64,000 bases of DNA. Source: Kitasatospora sp. MAA19. Lineage in GTDB: Bacteria > Actinomycetota > Actinomycetes > Streptomycetales > Streptomycetaceae. Position 1 is the first letter of the stretch, and the number at the start of each line of letters is the position of its first letter. The notes below the pieces were generated by a model. That model did no database searches, had not been told where the DNA came from, and saw only the letters and a program-made list of their open reading frames with translations. This document shows positions 21,540 through 30,349 of this stretch, one piece after another. Location: contig NZ_JARXYZ010000003.1 of NCBI RefSeq assembly GCF_029894125.1, positions 186,001-250,000 of the forward strand. Direction: 5' to 3'. The position numbers and the translations under genes were made by a program.

Positions 21540-22097
21540 TCAGGCCGGTACCCGGAGCAGGACCAGGAGCACGAGCGTCCAGAACGCGCAGCCGGCGTAG
21601 CCGAAGACCAGGCCGAGGGTGGCCATCCAGTCGCCGTCCCGGTCGCGGCGGCTCGGCTGGGCCTTCGCGACGTGCCCGACCACCACCGCGGGGAGCGAGA
21701 AGCCGGTCAGGCCGAACACCAGCGAGGTGACCGCCAGCACGTTGATCGAACGGGCCGGCGGCGGAGGCGGCGGGAGGAAGGTCGCCGGGACGGGCGGGGC
21801 GGCGAAGGCCATCGGCGCGGGCATCGGGCCGATGGGCAGATCGGCCACCAGGCCGGCCAGCTGGCCGTAGGTCTGCGCGGCGGCCGCCTCCTCGTGGCGC
21901 TGCTCGTACTCCTCGGTGGAGAGCCGGCCCTCGGCGAACGCGGCCTTCAGCACGTCGATCGTCCGGTCCCGGTCCGCGTGCCCGGCGCGCATCCCGGCGG
22001 GGAACCCGGCCTGCGGGGCGGGTGCGGGCGTCCGGCCGCCGTCCGGACGCCGGTCCGGGTCGCCGGGGCCCGACGCGCCCCACGGTTGAACGGCCAT
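21540..22097 (-). CDS. DUF1707 and DUF4190 domain membrane protein
   Basis: A 185-residue protein. An N-terminal DUF1707 domain, RAGHADRDRTIDVLKAAFAE (about 36-55) and GRLSTEEYEQR, is followed by a proline-rich linker (PPPPPPPAR) and two membrane helices with a KAQPSRRDRDGDW loop (DUF4190-like). These are common streptomycete proteins of unknown role. The ATG at 22097 has GGGAGG 7 bp upstream. A longer frame is not supported. It is divergent from the ABC transporter genes. Confidence 0.8.
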   Translation of the reverse strand: MAVQPWGASGPGDPDRRPDGGRTPAPAPQAGFPAGMRAGHADRDRTIDVLKAAFAEGRLSTEEYEQRHEEAAAAQTYGQLAGLVADLPIGPMPAPMAFAAPPVPATFLPPPPPPARSINVLAVTSLVFGLTGFSLPAVVVGHVAKAQPSRRDRDGDWMATLGLVFGYAGCAFWTLVLLVLLRVPA

Positions 22098-22341
22098 CCG
22101 CCACCTCCCGGCACCCGACGCGGCCCCGCACCCCTCGCTGTTCCTCATAGTGCAGGACGAACGGCGCAGCTGAGTAGGTGCCAATTTCAGCCCGACACCC
22201 GCCGGAACACGCCGCCCTGACGGCGCGCCTCACCCGTTCGGCCCATTCGCTCAGGGGATCCTCAACTCGGACGACAGCCTGTCGGGGCAATGACAGGCTG
22301 GTCCTGAGGAACCCACCCGCCAGCGAGTAGAGAAGGCCGCC

Positions 22342-23208
22342 ATGCAGGCGTCAGCGCCGCCGCCGTCCGACCGACCCGGATCCGTTCCCCCCTCCGCCGT
22401 CAGCATCCAGGGGCTGTGGAAGCACTTCGGCGGCCAACCCGCCGTCGCCGGACTCAGCCTGGAGCTGCCGGCCGGCGCCTTCATCGGCCTGGTCGGCCCG
22501 AACGGCGCCGGCAAGACCACCACGCTGTCCATGGCCACCGGCCTGCTCCGGCCCGACCAGGGCACCGTCCTCATCCACGGCGGCGACGTCTGGGCCGACC
22601 CGGTCGCGGTCAAGGCCCGGATCGGCATCCTGCCCGAGGGGCTGCGGATGTTCGAGCGGCTCAGCGGCCGCGAACTGCTGCAGTACAACGGGCGGCTGCG
22701 CGGCCTGCCCGGCGCCGAGGTGGACCGGCGCGCCGAGGAGCTGCTGGCCGTCCTGGACCTCGCCCGCGACGCCGACAAGCTGGTCGCCGACTACTCCACC
22801 GGCATGCGCAAGAAGATCGGCCTGGCCGCCGCGCTGCTGCACAACCCCGACGTGCTGTTCCTCGACGAACCCTTCGAGGGCGTCGACCCGGTCTCGGCGC
22901 AGACCATCCGCGGCGTGCTCAAGCGGTACGCGGCGGCCGGATCCACGGTGGTCTTCTCCAGCCACGTCATGGAGCTGGTCGAGCAGCTCTGCGACTGGGT
23001 CGCGGTGGTCAACGCCGGCCGGGTGATCGCCCACGGCCCGCTGGACACCGTGCGCGGCGGGCGCAGCCTGCACGAGGCCTTCCTCGGCCTGATCGGCGTC
23101 CGCGAGGACGACGGCCAGGCGCTCGGCTGGCTCGGCGGCGGGCAGGCCGCCAGCGGGCAGCTCGGCAGCGGGCAGGCCGCCAGCGGGCAGCTCGGGGGCG
23201 GGCAGTGA
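22342..23208 (+). CDS. ABC transporter ATP-binding protein
   Basis: A 288-residue ATPase with Walker A GPNGAGKT (about 51-58), a signature region reading YSTGMRKK in place of LSGGQ (typical of ABC-2-type exporters), Walker B DVLFLDEPFEGVDP and the H-loop SSHVME. It energises the permease encoded next, whose GTG overlaps this stop by 4 bp. The last 25 residues are a Gly/Gln/Ala/Ser repeat created by a DNA tandem duplication and are probably not part of the catalytic fold. Substrate unknown. Confidence 0.9.
   Translation: MQASAPPPSDRPGSVPPSAVSIQGLWKHFGGQPAVAGLSLELPAGAFIGLVGPNGAGKTTTLSMATGLLRPDQGTVLIHGGDVWADPVAVKARIGILPEGLRMFERLSGRELLQYNGRLRGLPGAEVDRRAEELLAVLDLARDADKLVADYSTGMRKKIGLAAALLHNPDVLFLDEPFEGVDPVSAQTIRGVLKRYAAAGSTVVFSSHVMELVEQLCDWVAVVNAGRVIAHGPLDTVRGGRSLHEAFLGLIGVREDDGQALGWLGGGQAASGQLGSGQAASGQLGGGQ
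23131..23205 (+). repeat. 30-bp tandem repeat, 2.5 copies, in the 3' end of the ABC ATPase gene
   Basis: Two 30-bp units (23131-23160 and 23161-23190) differ at one base, followed by a half unit. They encode a repeated (L)GxGQAASGQ stretch. The in-frame length means copy-number change would not disrupt the gene. Confidence 0.9.
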
Positions 23209-24839
23209 GCAGCGCCGCCGCCGCAGCCGTCCGTACCCCGGTGCCGGACGGGCGGACGGTGGTCCGCGCCCTGGTGGCGCTCAAGCTGCGGCTGCTGCGC
23301 AACGGCCTGCGACGCAGCCCCGGCCGGACCGCCGTGTACGTCATCGGCGGCGTCGTCGGCCTGGCCTTCGCGGCCGGCATCGCCTTCGCCCTCGCCATGA
23401 TGAACGGGCGCTTCGCCGGTTCCGGGGACGCCGGGGTGATGCTGCTCGGCGTGCTCACCCTCGGCTGGGCCGCGCTGCCGCTGTTCCTCTTCTCCAGCGA
23501 CGAGAGCGCCGACCCGACCCGGCTCACCATGCTCCCGCTGCGGCCCGGCCCGCTGCTGCGCGGCTCGCTGCTGGCCGCGCTGATCGGGCCCGGCCCGCTG
23601 GTCAGCCTGGTGCTGGTGACCGGCGCGGCGCTGTCCGGCGCGAACGGCGGCACGGCCGCCGCGGCCGCCCTGGTCGGCGTCCCGCTGGCCGTGCTCTGCC
23701 TGGTCACGCTCTCCCGGGCGGTCGCCGCCGGGAACGCCCGGATGCTCTCCAGCCGGCGCGGCAAGGACTTCGCGATCTTCGGCGGCCTGCTGTTCGCGCT
23801 GCTCGCCCAGGTCGCCAACATCGGTTCGCAGAGCATCTTCGGGCGGCCCGGCGACACCCTCGACCTCAGCCCGCTGAAGCCGATCGCCTCCGTGCTGCGC
23901 TGGCTCCCGCCGGTCAGCGCGGCGGACGCGGCCCGCACCGCCGGCGAGGGCCGGTACGGACTGGCGCTGCTCCAGCTCGCCGCGGCCGGCGCGCTGCTCG
24001 TGCTGCTGCTGCGCTGGTGGCGCGGCAGCCTGCAGGAGCTGATGGTCACCGCCGACTCCTCCACCCTGGAGGTGGCCCGCGGGGTGCAGAGCTCGCGCGG
24101 CTGGAGCTTCCTGCCCGAGGGCCGGGCCGGCGCGGTGATGCAGCGCCACCTGCGGTACGCCTGGCGCGAGCCGCGGGCCAAGGCCGCGGTGTTCACCAGC
24201 ATCGGCATGACGCTGGTGATCTGCGTGCTGTCGGTGGTCCAGGGCTGGTCGAGCGTCTACCTGCTGGCGATGACCGGGATGTTCCTCGGACTGCAGATGC
24301 TCAACCTGTTCGGCATGGACGGCTCGGCGTTCTGGATGGTCGCCGCCACCCTGGTCACCCCGGCCGACGCCCGGGACGAACTGCGCGGCCGGGCCTACGC
24401 GGTGCTGTCGTACGCCCTCCCGGTGACGGTGGTGCTCGGGTTCGTCCTGGCCGCCGTCACCGACGGCTGGTCCGAGCTGCCCGCCGCACTCGGCCTCGCG
24501 CTCGCCCTGCTCGGCTGCGGCGTCGCCCTCGGCTCGACGCTCAGCGTGCTCGCGCCGTACACCATGCCGGCCGACAACAACCCGATGCGCAACGCCGCCC
24601 CCGGGCAGGGCGGGCTGCTGCTGGTCAACCAGTTCGGCTCGCTGCTCGGTGTGGCGTTGCTCTCCCTGCCGGTGAGCGGCTACCTCGGCTGGGCGCTGTA
24701 CTCCGGCAGCCCGAGCTGGCCGATCCTGCTGCTCGGCCCGCTCTACGGCGCCCTGATCGCCGCCCTCGGCGTCCGCTTCGCGGCCCGGAGGCTGCTGGAG
24801 CGCGCCCCGGAGATCCTGGCCAAGGCCGTCGAGCGCTGA
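23205..24839 (+). CDS. ABC transporter permease, ABC-2 type
   Basis: A 544-residue integral membrane protein with about 12 hydrophobic segments and a central soluble stretch of about 60 residues after MVTADSSTLEVARG. The GTG start overlaps the ATPase stop. The pair forms an exporter of unknown substrate. The N-terminus VVRALVALKLRLLRNGLRRS is a typical amphipathic entry to an ABC-2 permease. A strong terminator follows. Confidence 0.85.
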   Translation: MSSAAAAAVRTPVPDGRTVVRALVALKLRLLRNGLRRSPGRTAVYVIGGVVGLAFAAGIAFALAMMNGRFAGSGDAGVMLLGVLTLGWAALPLFLFSSDESADPTRLTMLPLRPGPLLRGSLLAALIGPGPLVSLVLVTGAALSGANGGTAAAAALVGVPLAVLCLVTLSRAVAAGNARMLSSRRGKDFAIFGGLLFALLAQVANIGSQSIFGRPGDTLDLSPLKPIASVLRWLPPVSAADAARTAGEGRYGLALLQLAAAGALLVLLLRWWRGSLQELMVTADSSTLEVARGVQSSRGWSFLPEGRAGAVMQRHLRYAWREPRAKAAVFTSIGMTLVICVLSVVQGWSSVYLLAMTGMFLGLQMLNLFGMDGSAFWMVAATLVTPADARDELRGRAYAVLSYALPVTVVLGFVLAAVTDGWSELPAALGLALALLGCGVALGSTLSVLAPYTMPADNNPMRNAAPGQGGLLLVNQFGSLLGVALLSLPVSGYLGWALYSGSPSWPILLLGPLYGALIAALGVRFAARRLLERAPEILAKAVER

Positions 24840-24856
24840 GCCCCCGGGCCCGTCCC

Positions 24857-24890
24857 GAGCGCCCGGTCCCGTCGAAGGGGCCGGGCGCTC
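24857..24890 (+). terminator. terminator of the ABC exporter operon
   Basis: GAGCGCCCGGTCCC and GGGGCCGGGCGCTC form a stem of 13-14 bp with a GTCGAA loop, 18 bp after the permease stop. Confidence 0.85.
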
Positions 24891-24940
24891 CGGCATCATG
24901 GGCGGAAGGGCCGGACCGTCGAGGAGAGCAGGGACACACC

Positions 24941-26221
24941 GTGGGCAAGCGCGCACAGCAGGACGGGGACGGGGGCGCCGGCCCGCTGCTGGAGCAGGCG
25001 GTGCGGGCGGTGCTGACGGCCTCGGACGAAGCGCTGGACCTCGCCCTGGACACCGGAGCATCGCTGCTCGCCGCCTCGGCCGGGCAGTGGCCCGCGGTCA
25101 GCCGGGCGCTGCTCGGGTACGCGGACACCGCCGTCGGCCGCTGCTGGTCCGCCGGGTGGCGCCCGGCCGACCTGGCCCGAGTGGTCCGGCGCGAGCTGAA
25201 GCCCGTCCACCTGGCCCTCGCGGCGGACCTGATCGCGGCCGAGAACCGCCGGCACTCCGCGGCCGCCCTCGACCGGCGCTGGCAGGAGCAGCTGCGCGAG
25301 CTGGAGGCCGAGGTGTGGTGGCCCGGCGACGAGCAGTACCTCGGCGCCTTCGCCGACCGGCACCGGCTGGACCGCTTCGCGCTCGCCACCACCGCCCTGG
25401 AACTGCTGCGGACCTGGGGCCGGCTGCCGCCGATCGCCCCGGTCGGCCCCGCCCCGGGCCAGGCCCCGGCACGGACGCACCGGCCCGGGCCGGTGCCCGG
25501 CGAGCCCCGGATGCTGTCCCGGATCCGGGCGCTGCTGGCGAAGGCCGAGTCCACCGAGTACCCGGAGGAGGCCGAGGCGCTCACCGCCAAGGCCCAGCAG
25601 CTGATGGCCCAGCACAGCATCGACGAGGCGCTGCTGGCCGCCGCCGGCGCCGACCGCGACACCCCGGCCGCGCTGCGGATCGGCGTGGACAACCCGTACG
25701 AGGGACCCAAGACGATGCTGCTGGACGCCGTCGCGGTGGCCAACCGGTGCCGGGTCGTGTGGGCCAAGGAGTTCGGCTTCTGCACCGTCGTCGGCTTCGA
25801 CGGCGATCTGGACGGCGTCGAGCTGCTCTACACCTCACTGCTGGTGCAGGCGACGCACGCGCTCAACAAGGTCGGCTCGCGGCGGGATTCGCGCAGCAAG
25901 GCGTTCCGGCAGTCCTTCCTGGTCGCCTACGCGGCGCGGATCCGCGAGCGGCTGACGGCCGCCACCGAACGGGCCACCAGCGCCGCCGCGGCCGGCCGGC
26001 ACCTGCGCGAGGATGGCACCGAGGAGCAGCTGGTCCCGGACGGGCGGCTGCTGCCCGCGCTCGCCGCCCGCTCCGAGGCGGTGGACCAGGAGGTCGGCCG
26101 GCTGTTCCCGAAGCTGGTCTCGCAGCGCGTACGGGTGAGCGACGGCGTGGGCTGGGCGGCCGGCCGGGCCGCCGCCGACCGCGCCGCCCTGCACGGACGC
26201 GCCGGGGAGATCCGCAGCTAG
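24941..26221 (+). CDS. DUF2786 protein
   Basis: A 426-residue soluble protein. The DUF2786 core starts at residue 191 (MLSRIRALLAKAES) and continues EEAEALTAKAQQLMAQHSID. The N-terminal 180 residues are Ala/Arg/Trp-rich (EVWWPGDEQYL). The C-terminal half has RDSRSKAFRQSFLVAYAARI. The GTG at 24941 is preceded by GAGGAGAGCAGGGA. The function is unknown. The DUF2786 helix pair resembles a nucleic-acid or protein-binding element, but no catalytic motif is visible. It appears monocistronic. Confidence 0.8.
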   Translation: MGKRAQQDGDGGAGPLLEQAVRAVLTASDEALDLALDTGASLLAASAGQWPAVSRALLGYADTAVGRCWSAGWRPADLARVVRRELKPVHLALAADLIAAENRRHSAAALDRRWQEQLRELEAEVWWPGDEQYLGAFADRHRLDRFALATTALELLRTWGRLPPIAPVGPAPGQAPARTHRPGPVPGEPRMLSRIRALLAKAESTEYPEEAEALTAKAQQLMAQHSIDEALLAAAGADRDTPAALRIGVDNPYEGPKTMLLDAVAVANRCRVVWAKEFGFCTVVGFDGDLDGVELLYTSLLVQATHALNKVGSRRDSRSKAFRQSFLVAYAARIRERLTAATERATSAAAAGRHLREDGTEEQLVPDGRLLPALAARSEAVDQEVGRLFPKLVSQRVRVSDGVGWAAGRAAADRAALHGRAGEIRS

Positions 26222-26353
26222 GGCCTGTCCTCGGCGCGTCCTACGCGTGCCCGCGGCGCCGCACGCCCGGCGGGAATCGTCGGACACGTCGTGGCAGCAC
26301 GCTTTCAGCCGGACCTGATAGAACGTAGTCCGCCACGAACCAAGGGGGACCAC

Positions 26354-27466
26354 GTGACGGAGTCGGCGGTCGAGTCGGGATACCGGGACCGGGTGCGCGG
26401 GGCGCTGCTCGGCGGGGCCGTCGGCGACGCGCTGGGCTGGCCGGTGGAGTTCCAGCAGCTGTACCAGATCCAGCAGCGGTACGGGCCGGACGGCGTGGCC
26501 GGGCTGCCGGCCGGCCCCGGGCCGGCCGAGGTCACCGACGACACCCAGATGACCCTGTTCACCGCCGAGGGGCTGATCCGCGGCTTCGTCCGCGGCTGGA
26601 CGGGCGGCGGCGGCTCGGTGCCGGAGGCCGTCCACGGCGCCTACCGCCGCTGGCTGCTGACCCAGTACCAGCCCTCGCCGGACACCGCGCCGCAGCCCCG
26701 CCCGTACGACGGCTGGCTGCTGCGGCAGCCCTTCCTGTACGCGCAGCGGGCGCCGGGCAACGCCTGCCTGAGCGGGATGTCCGAGCACCCGGTGTTCGAG
26801 TCGCCGTCCCCGGTCGGGCAGCCGGGGCCGATCAACGCGCACTCCAAGGGCTGCGGCACGGTGATGCGCTCGGCGCCGTTCGGCCTGGCCCGGCTGGGTA
26901 CCGAGCTGGCCTTCGGGCTGGCCGTGCAGTGCGCCCAGCTCACCCACGGGCACCCGACCGGCTACCTCGCGGCGGGCGCCTTCGCGGCGCTGGTCGAGCG
27001 GCTCGCGAACGGGACCGAGCCGTGGGCGGCGGTCGGCGAGACCGTGGAGCAGATCCGCGAGCTACCGTCCTCCAAGGAGACGGTGCAGGCGCTGGCCCGG
27101 GCCGTCCGGGTGGCCCAGGAGTCGCAGCCGTCGGCGGAGGCCGTGGAGCGGGTCGGGCTCGGCTGGATCGCCGAGGAGTGCCTGGCCATCGCGGTGTACT
27201 CGCTACTGGCGGCCACCCTCGACCCCGACCCGGTGCGCACCGCGCTGCTGCTGTCGGTGAACCACTCCGGGGACAGCGACTCCACCGGCGCGGTCTGCGG
27301 CAACCTGGTCGGCGCCGCGTACGGCGCCGCGGCGCTGCCCGCCGAGTGGGCCGGAGCGGTCGAGGGCAGGGCCGAACTGCTCCGGGTCGCGGACGACCTG
27401 CTGGTGCTGTTCGGCAGCCGCGACCCGCTCCACCCGGCGCTCGGCGGGCGCTACCCGGCCTGGTAG
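26354..27466 (+). CDS. ADP-ribosylglycohydrolase family protein
   Basis: A 370-residue DraG/ARH-family hydrolase, which removes ADP-ribose from proteins or small molecules. RGALLGGAVGDALGWPVEF (about 14-32), TDDTQMTL (metal-binding T-D-D) and SVNHSGDSDSTGAVCGNLVG (second metal site, D-S-D) are all present, so it should be active. The GTG start follows AAGGGGGA. Its stop abuts the convergent serpin gene with no space, so the transcripts probably overlap. The target is unknown. Confidence 0.92.
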   Translation: MTESAVESGYRDRVRGALLGGAVGDALGWPVEFQQLYQIQQRYGPDGVAGLPAGPGPAEVTDDTQMTLFTAEGLIRGFVRGWTGGGGSVPEAVHGAYRRWLLTQYQPSPDTAPQPRPYDGWLLRQPFLYAQRAPGNACLSGMSEHPVFESPSPVGQPGPINAHSKGCGTVMRSAPFGLARLGTELAFGLAVQCAQLTHGHPTGYLAAGAFAALVERLANGTEPWAAVGETVEQIRELPSSKETVQALARAVRVAQESQPSAEAVERVGLGWIAEECLAIAVYSLLAATLDPDPVRTALLLSVNHSGDSDSTGAVCGNLVGAAYGAAALPAEWAGAVEGRAELLRVADDLLVLFGSRDPLHPALGGRYPAW

Positions 27467-28810
27467 CTACTTGGACGGGCGGTCTTGGACCGACGGGTCG
27501 GTGACCTGGCCGAGGAAGAGCGGCCGTCCGCCGTCGGTGTCCCGGATCAGGAACAGGAACGGCCGGTCGATGTGCAGTTGGACGGACTCCGGCGCGGCCG
27601 GGGCCGCCGCCGCGGCGAGCCCCGCGCCGCTACCGGCCGCCGCGACCGTACCGTCCTCGTCCACCTCGACGGTGGCCTTCTGCACCACCGTGCCGAGCGC
27701 CAACGGCTCCTTGGTGATCCCTCCGAAGTCGGCGCCGTCGAACGCCGCCCTCACGCCGAGCGAACGCAGCACGGGGACGAGGTCGTTGGCGGTGTCGAAG
27801 CGGAAGCGCGGGAGGGTCAGGTCGACGGTCCGCTCGCCGAGCCCGCCGAGGATCCGGTCGAGCTGAGCCTGGTCCAGGCCCTTGTTGAAGGCGGCGAACC
27901 CGCCCTGCGCGGGGACGATCAGATCCATCGCCAACGTGCTGTCCGCGTAAGGGAGTTCGACGGCCTGCCAGGGCTCGCCGACGATGCCGCCGGAGCCCTC
28001 GGCGTACCGGAAGGCGCCGGTCTGGCTCATCGCGGCGACGGAGGGGGTGGAGCCGTCCAGCCGGTGGAACGGCCGGTCGGAGGTGTTCGCCGGCTTGAAC
28101 CCGGAGGCCCACTTCGCCTTCAGGTAGAGCGCGTCGGTGAGCGCCAGCCGGGTGTCGGCGGTGATCTGCCGCTCGCCGAAGAGGTCCTTGATCCGTCCCT
28201 CGGTGGCCTTCTCCACGGCCGCGTTGATGCTCTTGCGGGAGCCCTGCGGGTCCTTGGCGAAGTCGACGGGGTGCACGCCGGTGTCGAAGGCGGCGGCGAG
28301 CGTGTCCAGGTACTCCGGGGCGACGGCCAGGCCCTGCTGCGTCCACAGGTCGTCCGCCTGCCGCAGGGTGTCCCGGCCGCCGGCCGGGACCGAACGGTCG
28401 AGCGCGCCCACCGCCGACGCGTACTGCTGCGGGGTGAGGTCGGTGTGCAGGGCCTTGGACAGCTCCTCGGCGGTGGCTCCGCGGGCCCCGGGCAGCACCA
28501 TGGCGAGCACGGTGGCCAGGCCGGACGGCGAGAGGACGACATTGCGCCCCGCCCCGTCCGGCGCCGCGGCCAGCGCGTGCAGCAGATCCAGCCCGAAGGC
28601 GTTGGTGGCGGCCGAGACCGCCGCCACCTGCGCCGGATCCACCGGCACCCGACTCGCCGACCCCGAGGCCCGCACCACCGCGGGCCCGTCGGCCGCCGTA
28701 CTGCCGCACCCGGCCACCAGCATCCCACCGGCCAGCACCGCCCCCGCCACCCGGCGCAGGCCTCGCCGCCCTCCAGCACTCCGCTTCGTCATGGCCCTTC
28801 GACGCGCCAC
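27467..28810 (-). CDS. serpin-family protease inhibitor, lipoprotein
   Basis: A 447-residue serpin with a lipoprotein signal (basic RRGLRR, hydrophobic core, LVAGC with Cys35), so it should be anchored outside the membrane. Serpin landmarks are FGLDLLHAL, NVVLSPSGLATVLAM, LTDALYLKAKWASGF and the C-terminal HIDRPFLFLIRD. The hinge EDGTVAAAGSGAG (about 385-397) keeps the small residues needed for inhibitory loop insertion. Counting 17 residues from the hinge Glu puts Ala at P1, suggesting an elastase- or subtilisin-like target (inference). The start is uncertain: GTG at 28810 or ATG at 28792. Confidence 0.93.
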   Translation of the reverse strand: MARRRAMTKRSAGGRRGLRRVAGAVLAGGMLVAGCGSTAADGPAVVRASGSASRVPVDPAQVAAVSAATNAFGLDLLHALAAAPDGAGRNVVLSPSGLATVLAMVLPGARGATAEELSKALHTDLTPQQYASAVGALDRSVPAGGRDTLRQADDLWTQQGLAVAPEYLDTLAAAFDTGVHPVDFAKDPQGSRKSINAAVEKATEGRIKDLFGERQITADTRLALTDALYLKAKWASGFKPANTSDRPFHRLDGSTPSVAAMSQTGAFRYAEGSGGIVGEPWQAVELPYADSTLAMDLIVPAQGGFAAFNKGLDQAQLDRILGGLGERTVDLTLPRFRFDTANDLVPVLRSLGVRAAFDGADFGGITKEPLALGTVVQKATVEVDEDGTVAAAGSGAGLAAAAAPAAPESVQLHIDRPFLFLIRDTDGGRPLFLGQVTDPSVQDRPSK

Positions 28811-28838
28811 CCCCCACCCCGGTTCCCCGGGCCCCGGT

Positions 28839-28997
28839 TCAGTCCCAGAGCGCGCCGAGGGCGAGCGGTTCGTCCCGGTGCTCGCTCCGCCCGACCCAGC
28901 CGGACGGCCAGGCCGACCCGCCGTGGTGGGCTCCGGCGAAGGCGCCGGTCAGGCAGGCGAGGGGGTCGCAGTCCCCGCTGGAGTAGGAGACCTCGGC
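28839..28997 (-). pseudogene. 3' remnant of a second ADP-ribosylglycohydrolase
   Basis: Translation of the minus strand gives about 52 residues ending in a stop: AEVSYSSGDCDPLACLTGAF then AGAHHGGSAWPSGWV and ending ALGALWD. YSSGDCDPLACLTGAFAGA is the C-terminal metal-site block of ADP-ribosylglycohydrolases (S-G-D-x-D plus a G-A-x-x-G-A-x-x-G-like helix). No start codon or N-terminal part exists upstream, where the P450 gene and its 13-bp repeats begin. The sequence differs from the intact enzyme at 26354-27466, so it is a separate, decayed gene. Confidence 0.75.
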
Positions 28998-29034
28998 TCC
29001 AGACCTCGGCTCTAGACCTCGGCTCTAGACCTCG
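28988..29034. repeat. 13-bp tandem repeat at the P450 3' end
   Basis: Three full copies of AGACCTCGGCTCY (28988, 29001, 29014) plus an 8-bp partial copy span the P450 stop codon and the edge of the ADP-ribosylglycohydrolase remnant. The repeat looks like slippage duplication of the last codons of the P450 gene. Confidence 0.9.
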
Positions 29035-30239
29035 ACCAGCAGTTCCTTGAGTCCCCGGATCACGTAGCCCGGGTTCCACTCGGGTTCGCGGGTCAGCCGC
29101 AGCTCCGGCGCGCGGCGCAGGAGGGTGCCGTAGGACTCGGTGAGCTCCAGTCTGGCAAGGGGGGCGCCGAGACAGAAGTGGATTCCGGCGCCGAAGGTGA
29201 TGTGGGGGTTGTCGGTGCGGGCGAGGTCGAGGCGGTCGGGGTCGGTGAAGCGCTCGGGGTCGCGGTTGGCGGAGCCGAAGAGGAGGGCGATCTCGGAGCC
29301 GCGCGGGATGGTGACGCCGCGCAGCTCGATGTCCTCCAGGACCCACCGCTCGAACATCTGCAGCGGGGTGTCCCAGCGCATCAGTTCCTCGACGGCGGTG
29401 GGCAGCAGCTCGTCGACCGAGCCGCGCAGCCGGGCGAGTTCACCGGGGTTGCGGAACAGCGCCCACCAGCCGTTGCCGGTGGTGTTGACGGTCGCCTCGT
29501 GGCCGGCGTTGAGCAGCAGCACGCAGGTGGAGATCATCTCCTGCTCGCTGAGCGCGTCGGCGCCCTCCTGGGCCTGGATCAGCGCGCTGATCAGGTCGCC
29601 GCCGGGGGCGGTGCGGCGTTCGCGGATGAGGGCGCGCAGGTAGTCGGAGAACTCGGTGCTCGCGGTGACGGCCCGGCGGGCGGCCTCCTCGGTCGGGTTG
29701 AGCTCGAACATGCCGGTGATGTCGGCGGACCAGGGCCGCAGCAGGTGGCGGTCGCTCTCCGGTACGCCGAGCATCTCGGCGATCACGGCGACCGGCAGCG
29801 GCTCGGCGACGGTGGCGATCAGGTCACCGCCGCCGGCCGCGAGCAGGTCGTCGACGAGTTCGCCGGCGAGCCGCCGCACGGTCGGCCGCAGGCCCTCGAC
29901 CATGCGCGGGGTGAAGGCCTTGGAGACCAGCCGGCGGATCCGGGTGTGGTCGGGGGCCTCCAGGTCGAGCAGCCCGTGGTCGTTGAGGGTGTGGAAGGGC
30001 TCGTGCGCCGGATCGGGCTCGGGTCGGCCGAACTCCTGGTGGCTGAAGCGGTGGGTGTAGGTACGGCCGAGCCGCCGGTCCCGCAGGAGCGCGCTGACGT
30101 CCTCGTGGCGCGAGACGAGCCACTGCCCGGTCGGCTCGAAGTACGTCACCGGCGCGTGCTCGCGCAGTTCGGCGTACGCGTCGTACGGGTGGGCCACGAA
30201 CGCCGCCGACCAGGGGTCGAACTTCGCCGTCGTCGTCAT
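29025..30239 (-). CDS. cytochrome P450
   Basis: A 404-residue bacterial class I P450. The heme loop FGAGIHFCLGAPLARLE has its Cys ligand at about 356. The I-helix LLLNAGHEATVNTTGNG has H/E before the conserved Thr. An E-x-x-R stands at EELMR, and HITFGAG precedes the Cys. Length and motifs fit the CYP107-like group of actinobacteria. It has no signal or membrane anchor. No ferredoxin or reductase is adjacent, so it must use partners encoded elsewhere. Substrate unknown. Its TAG stop lies in a 13-bp tandem repeat. Confidence 0.95.
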   Translation of the reverse strand: MTTTAKFDPWSAAFVAHPYDAYAELREHAPVTYFEPTGQWLVSRHEDVSALLRDRRLGRTYTHRFSHQEFGRPEPDPAHEPFHTLNDHGLLDLEAPDHTRIRRLVSKAFTPRMVEGLRPTVRRLAGELVDDLLAAGGGDLIATVAEPLPVAVIAEMLGVPESDRHLLRPWSADITGMFELNPTEEAARRAVTASTEFSDYLRALIRERRTAPGGDLISALIQAQEGADALSEQEMISTCVLLLNAGHEATVNTTGNGWWALFRNPGELARLRGSVDELLPTAVEELMRWDTPLQMFERWVLEDIELRGVTIPRGSEIALLFGSANRDPERFTDPDRLDLARTDNPHITFGAGIHFCLGAPLARLELTESYGTLLRRAPELRLTREPEWNPGYVIRGLKELLVEV

Positions 30240-30349
30240 CGGTCGATCACTCCAGGCCGTGAGGGGGAGCCAGAAGGATCATCGTACGCATGCGGTTCGC
30301 CCGCTCTAAGGCCCTTCGTTTCAGGACCTTTCCTCTCGGAGCCCTGTGC

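Noticed and set aside
22342..23208. Defective ABC ATPase because LSGGQ reads YSTGMRKK
   Set aside because: This variant signature is common and functional in ABC-2-type exporters. Walker A, Walker B and H-loop are intact.
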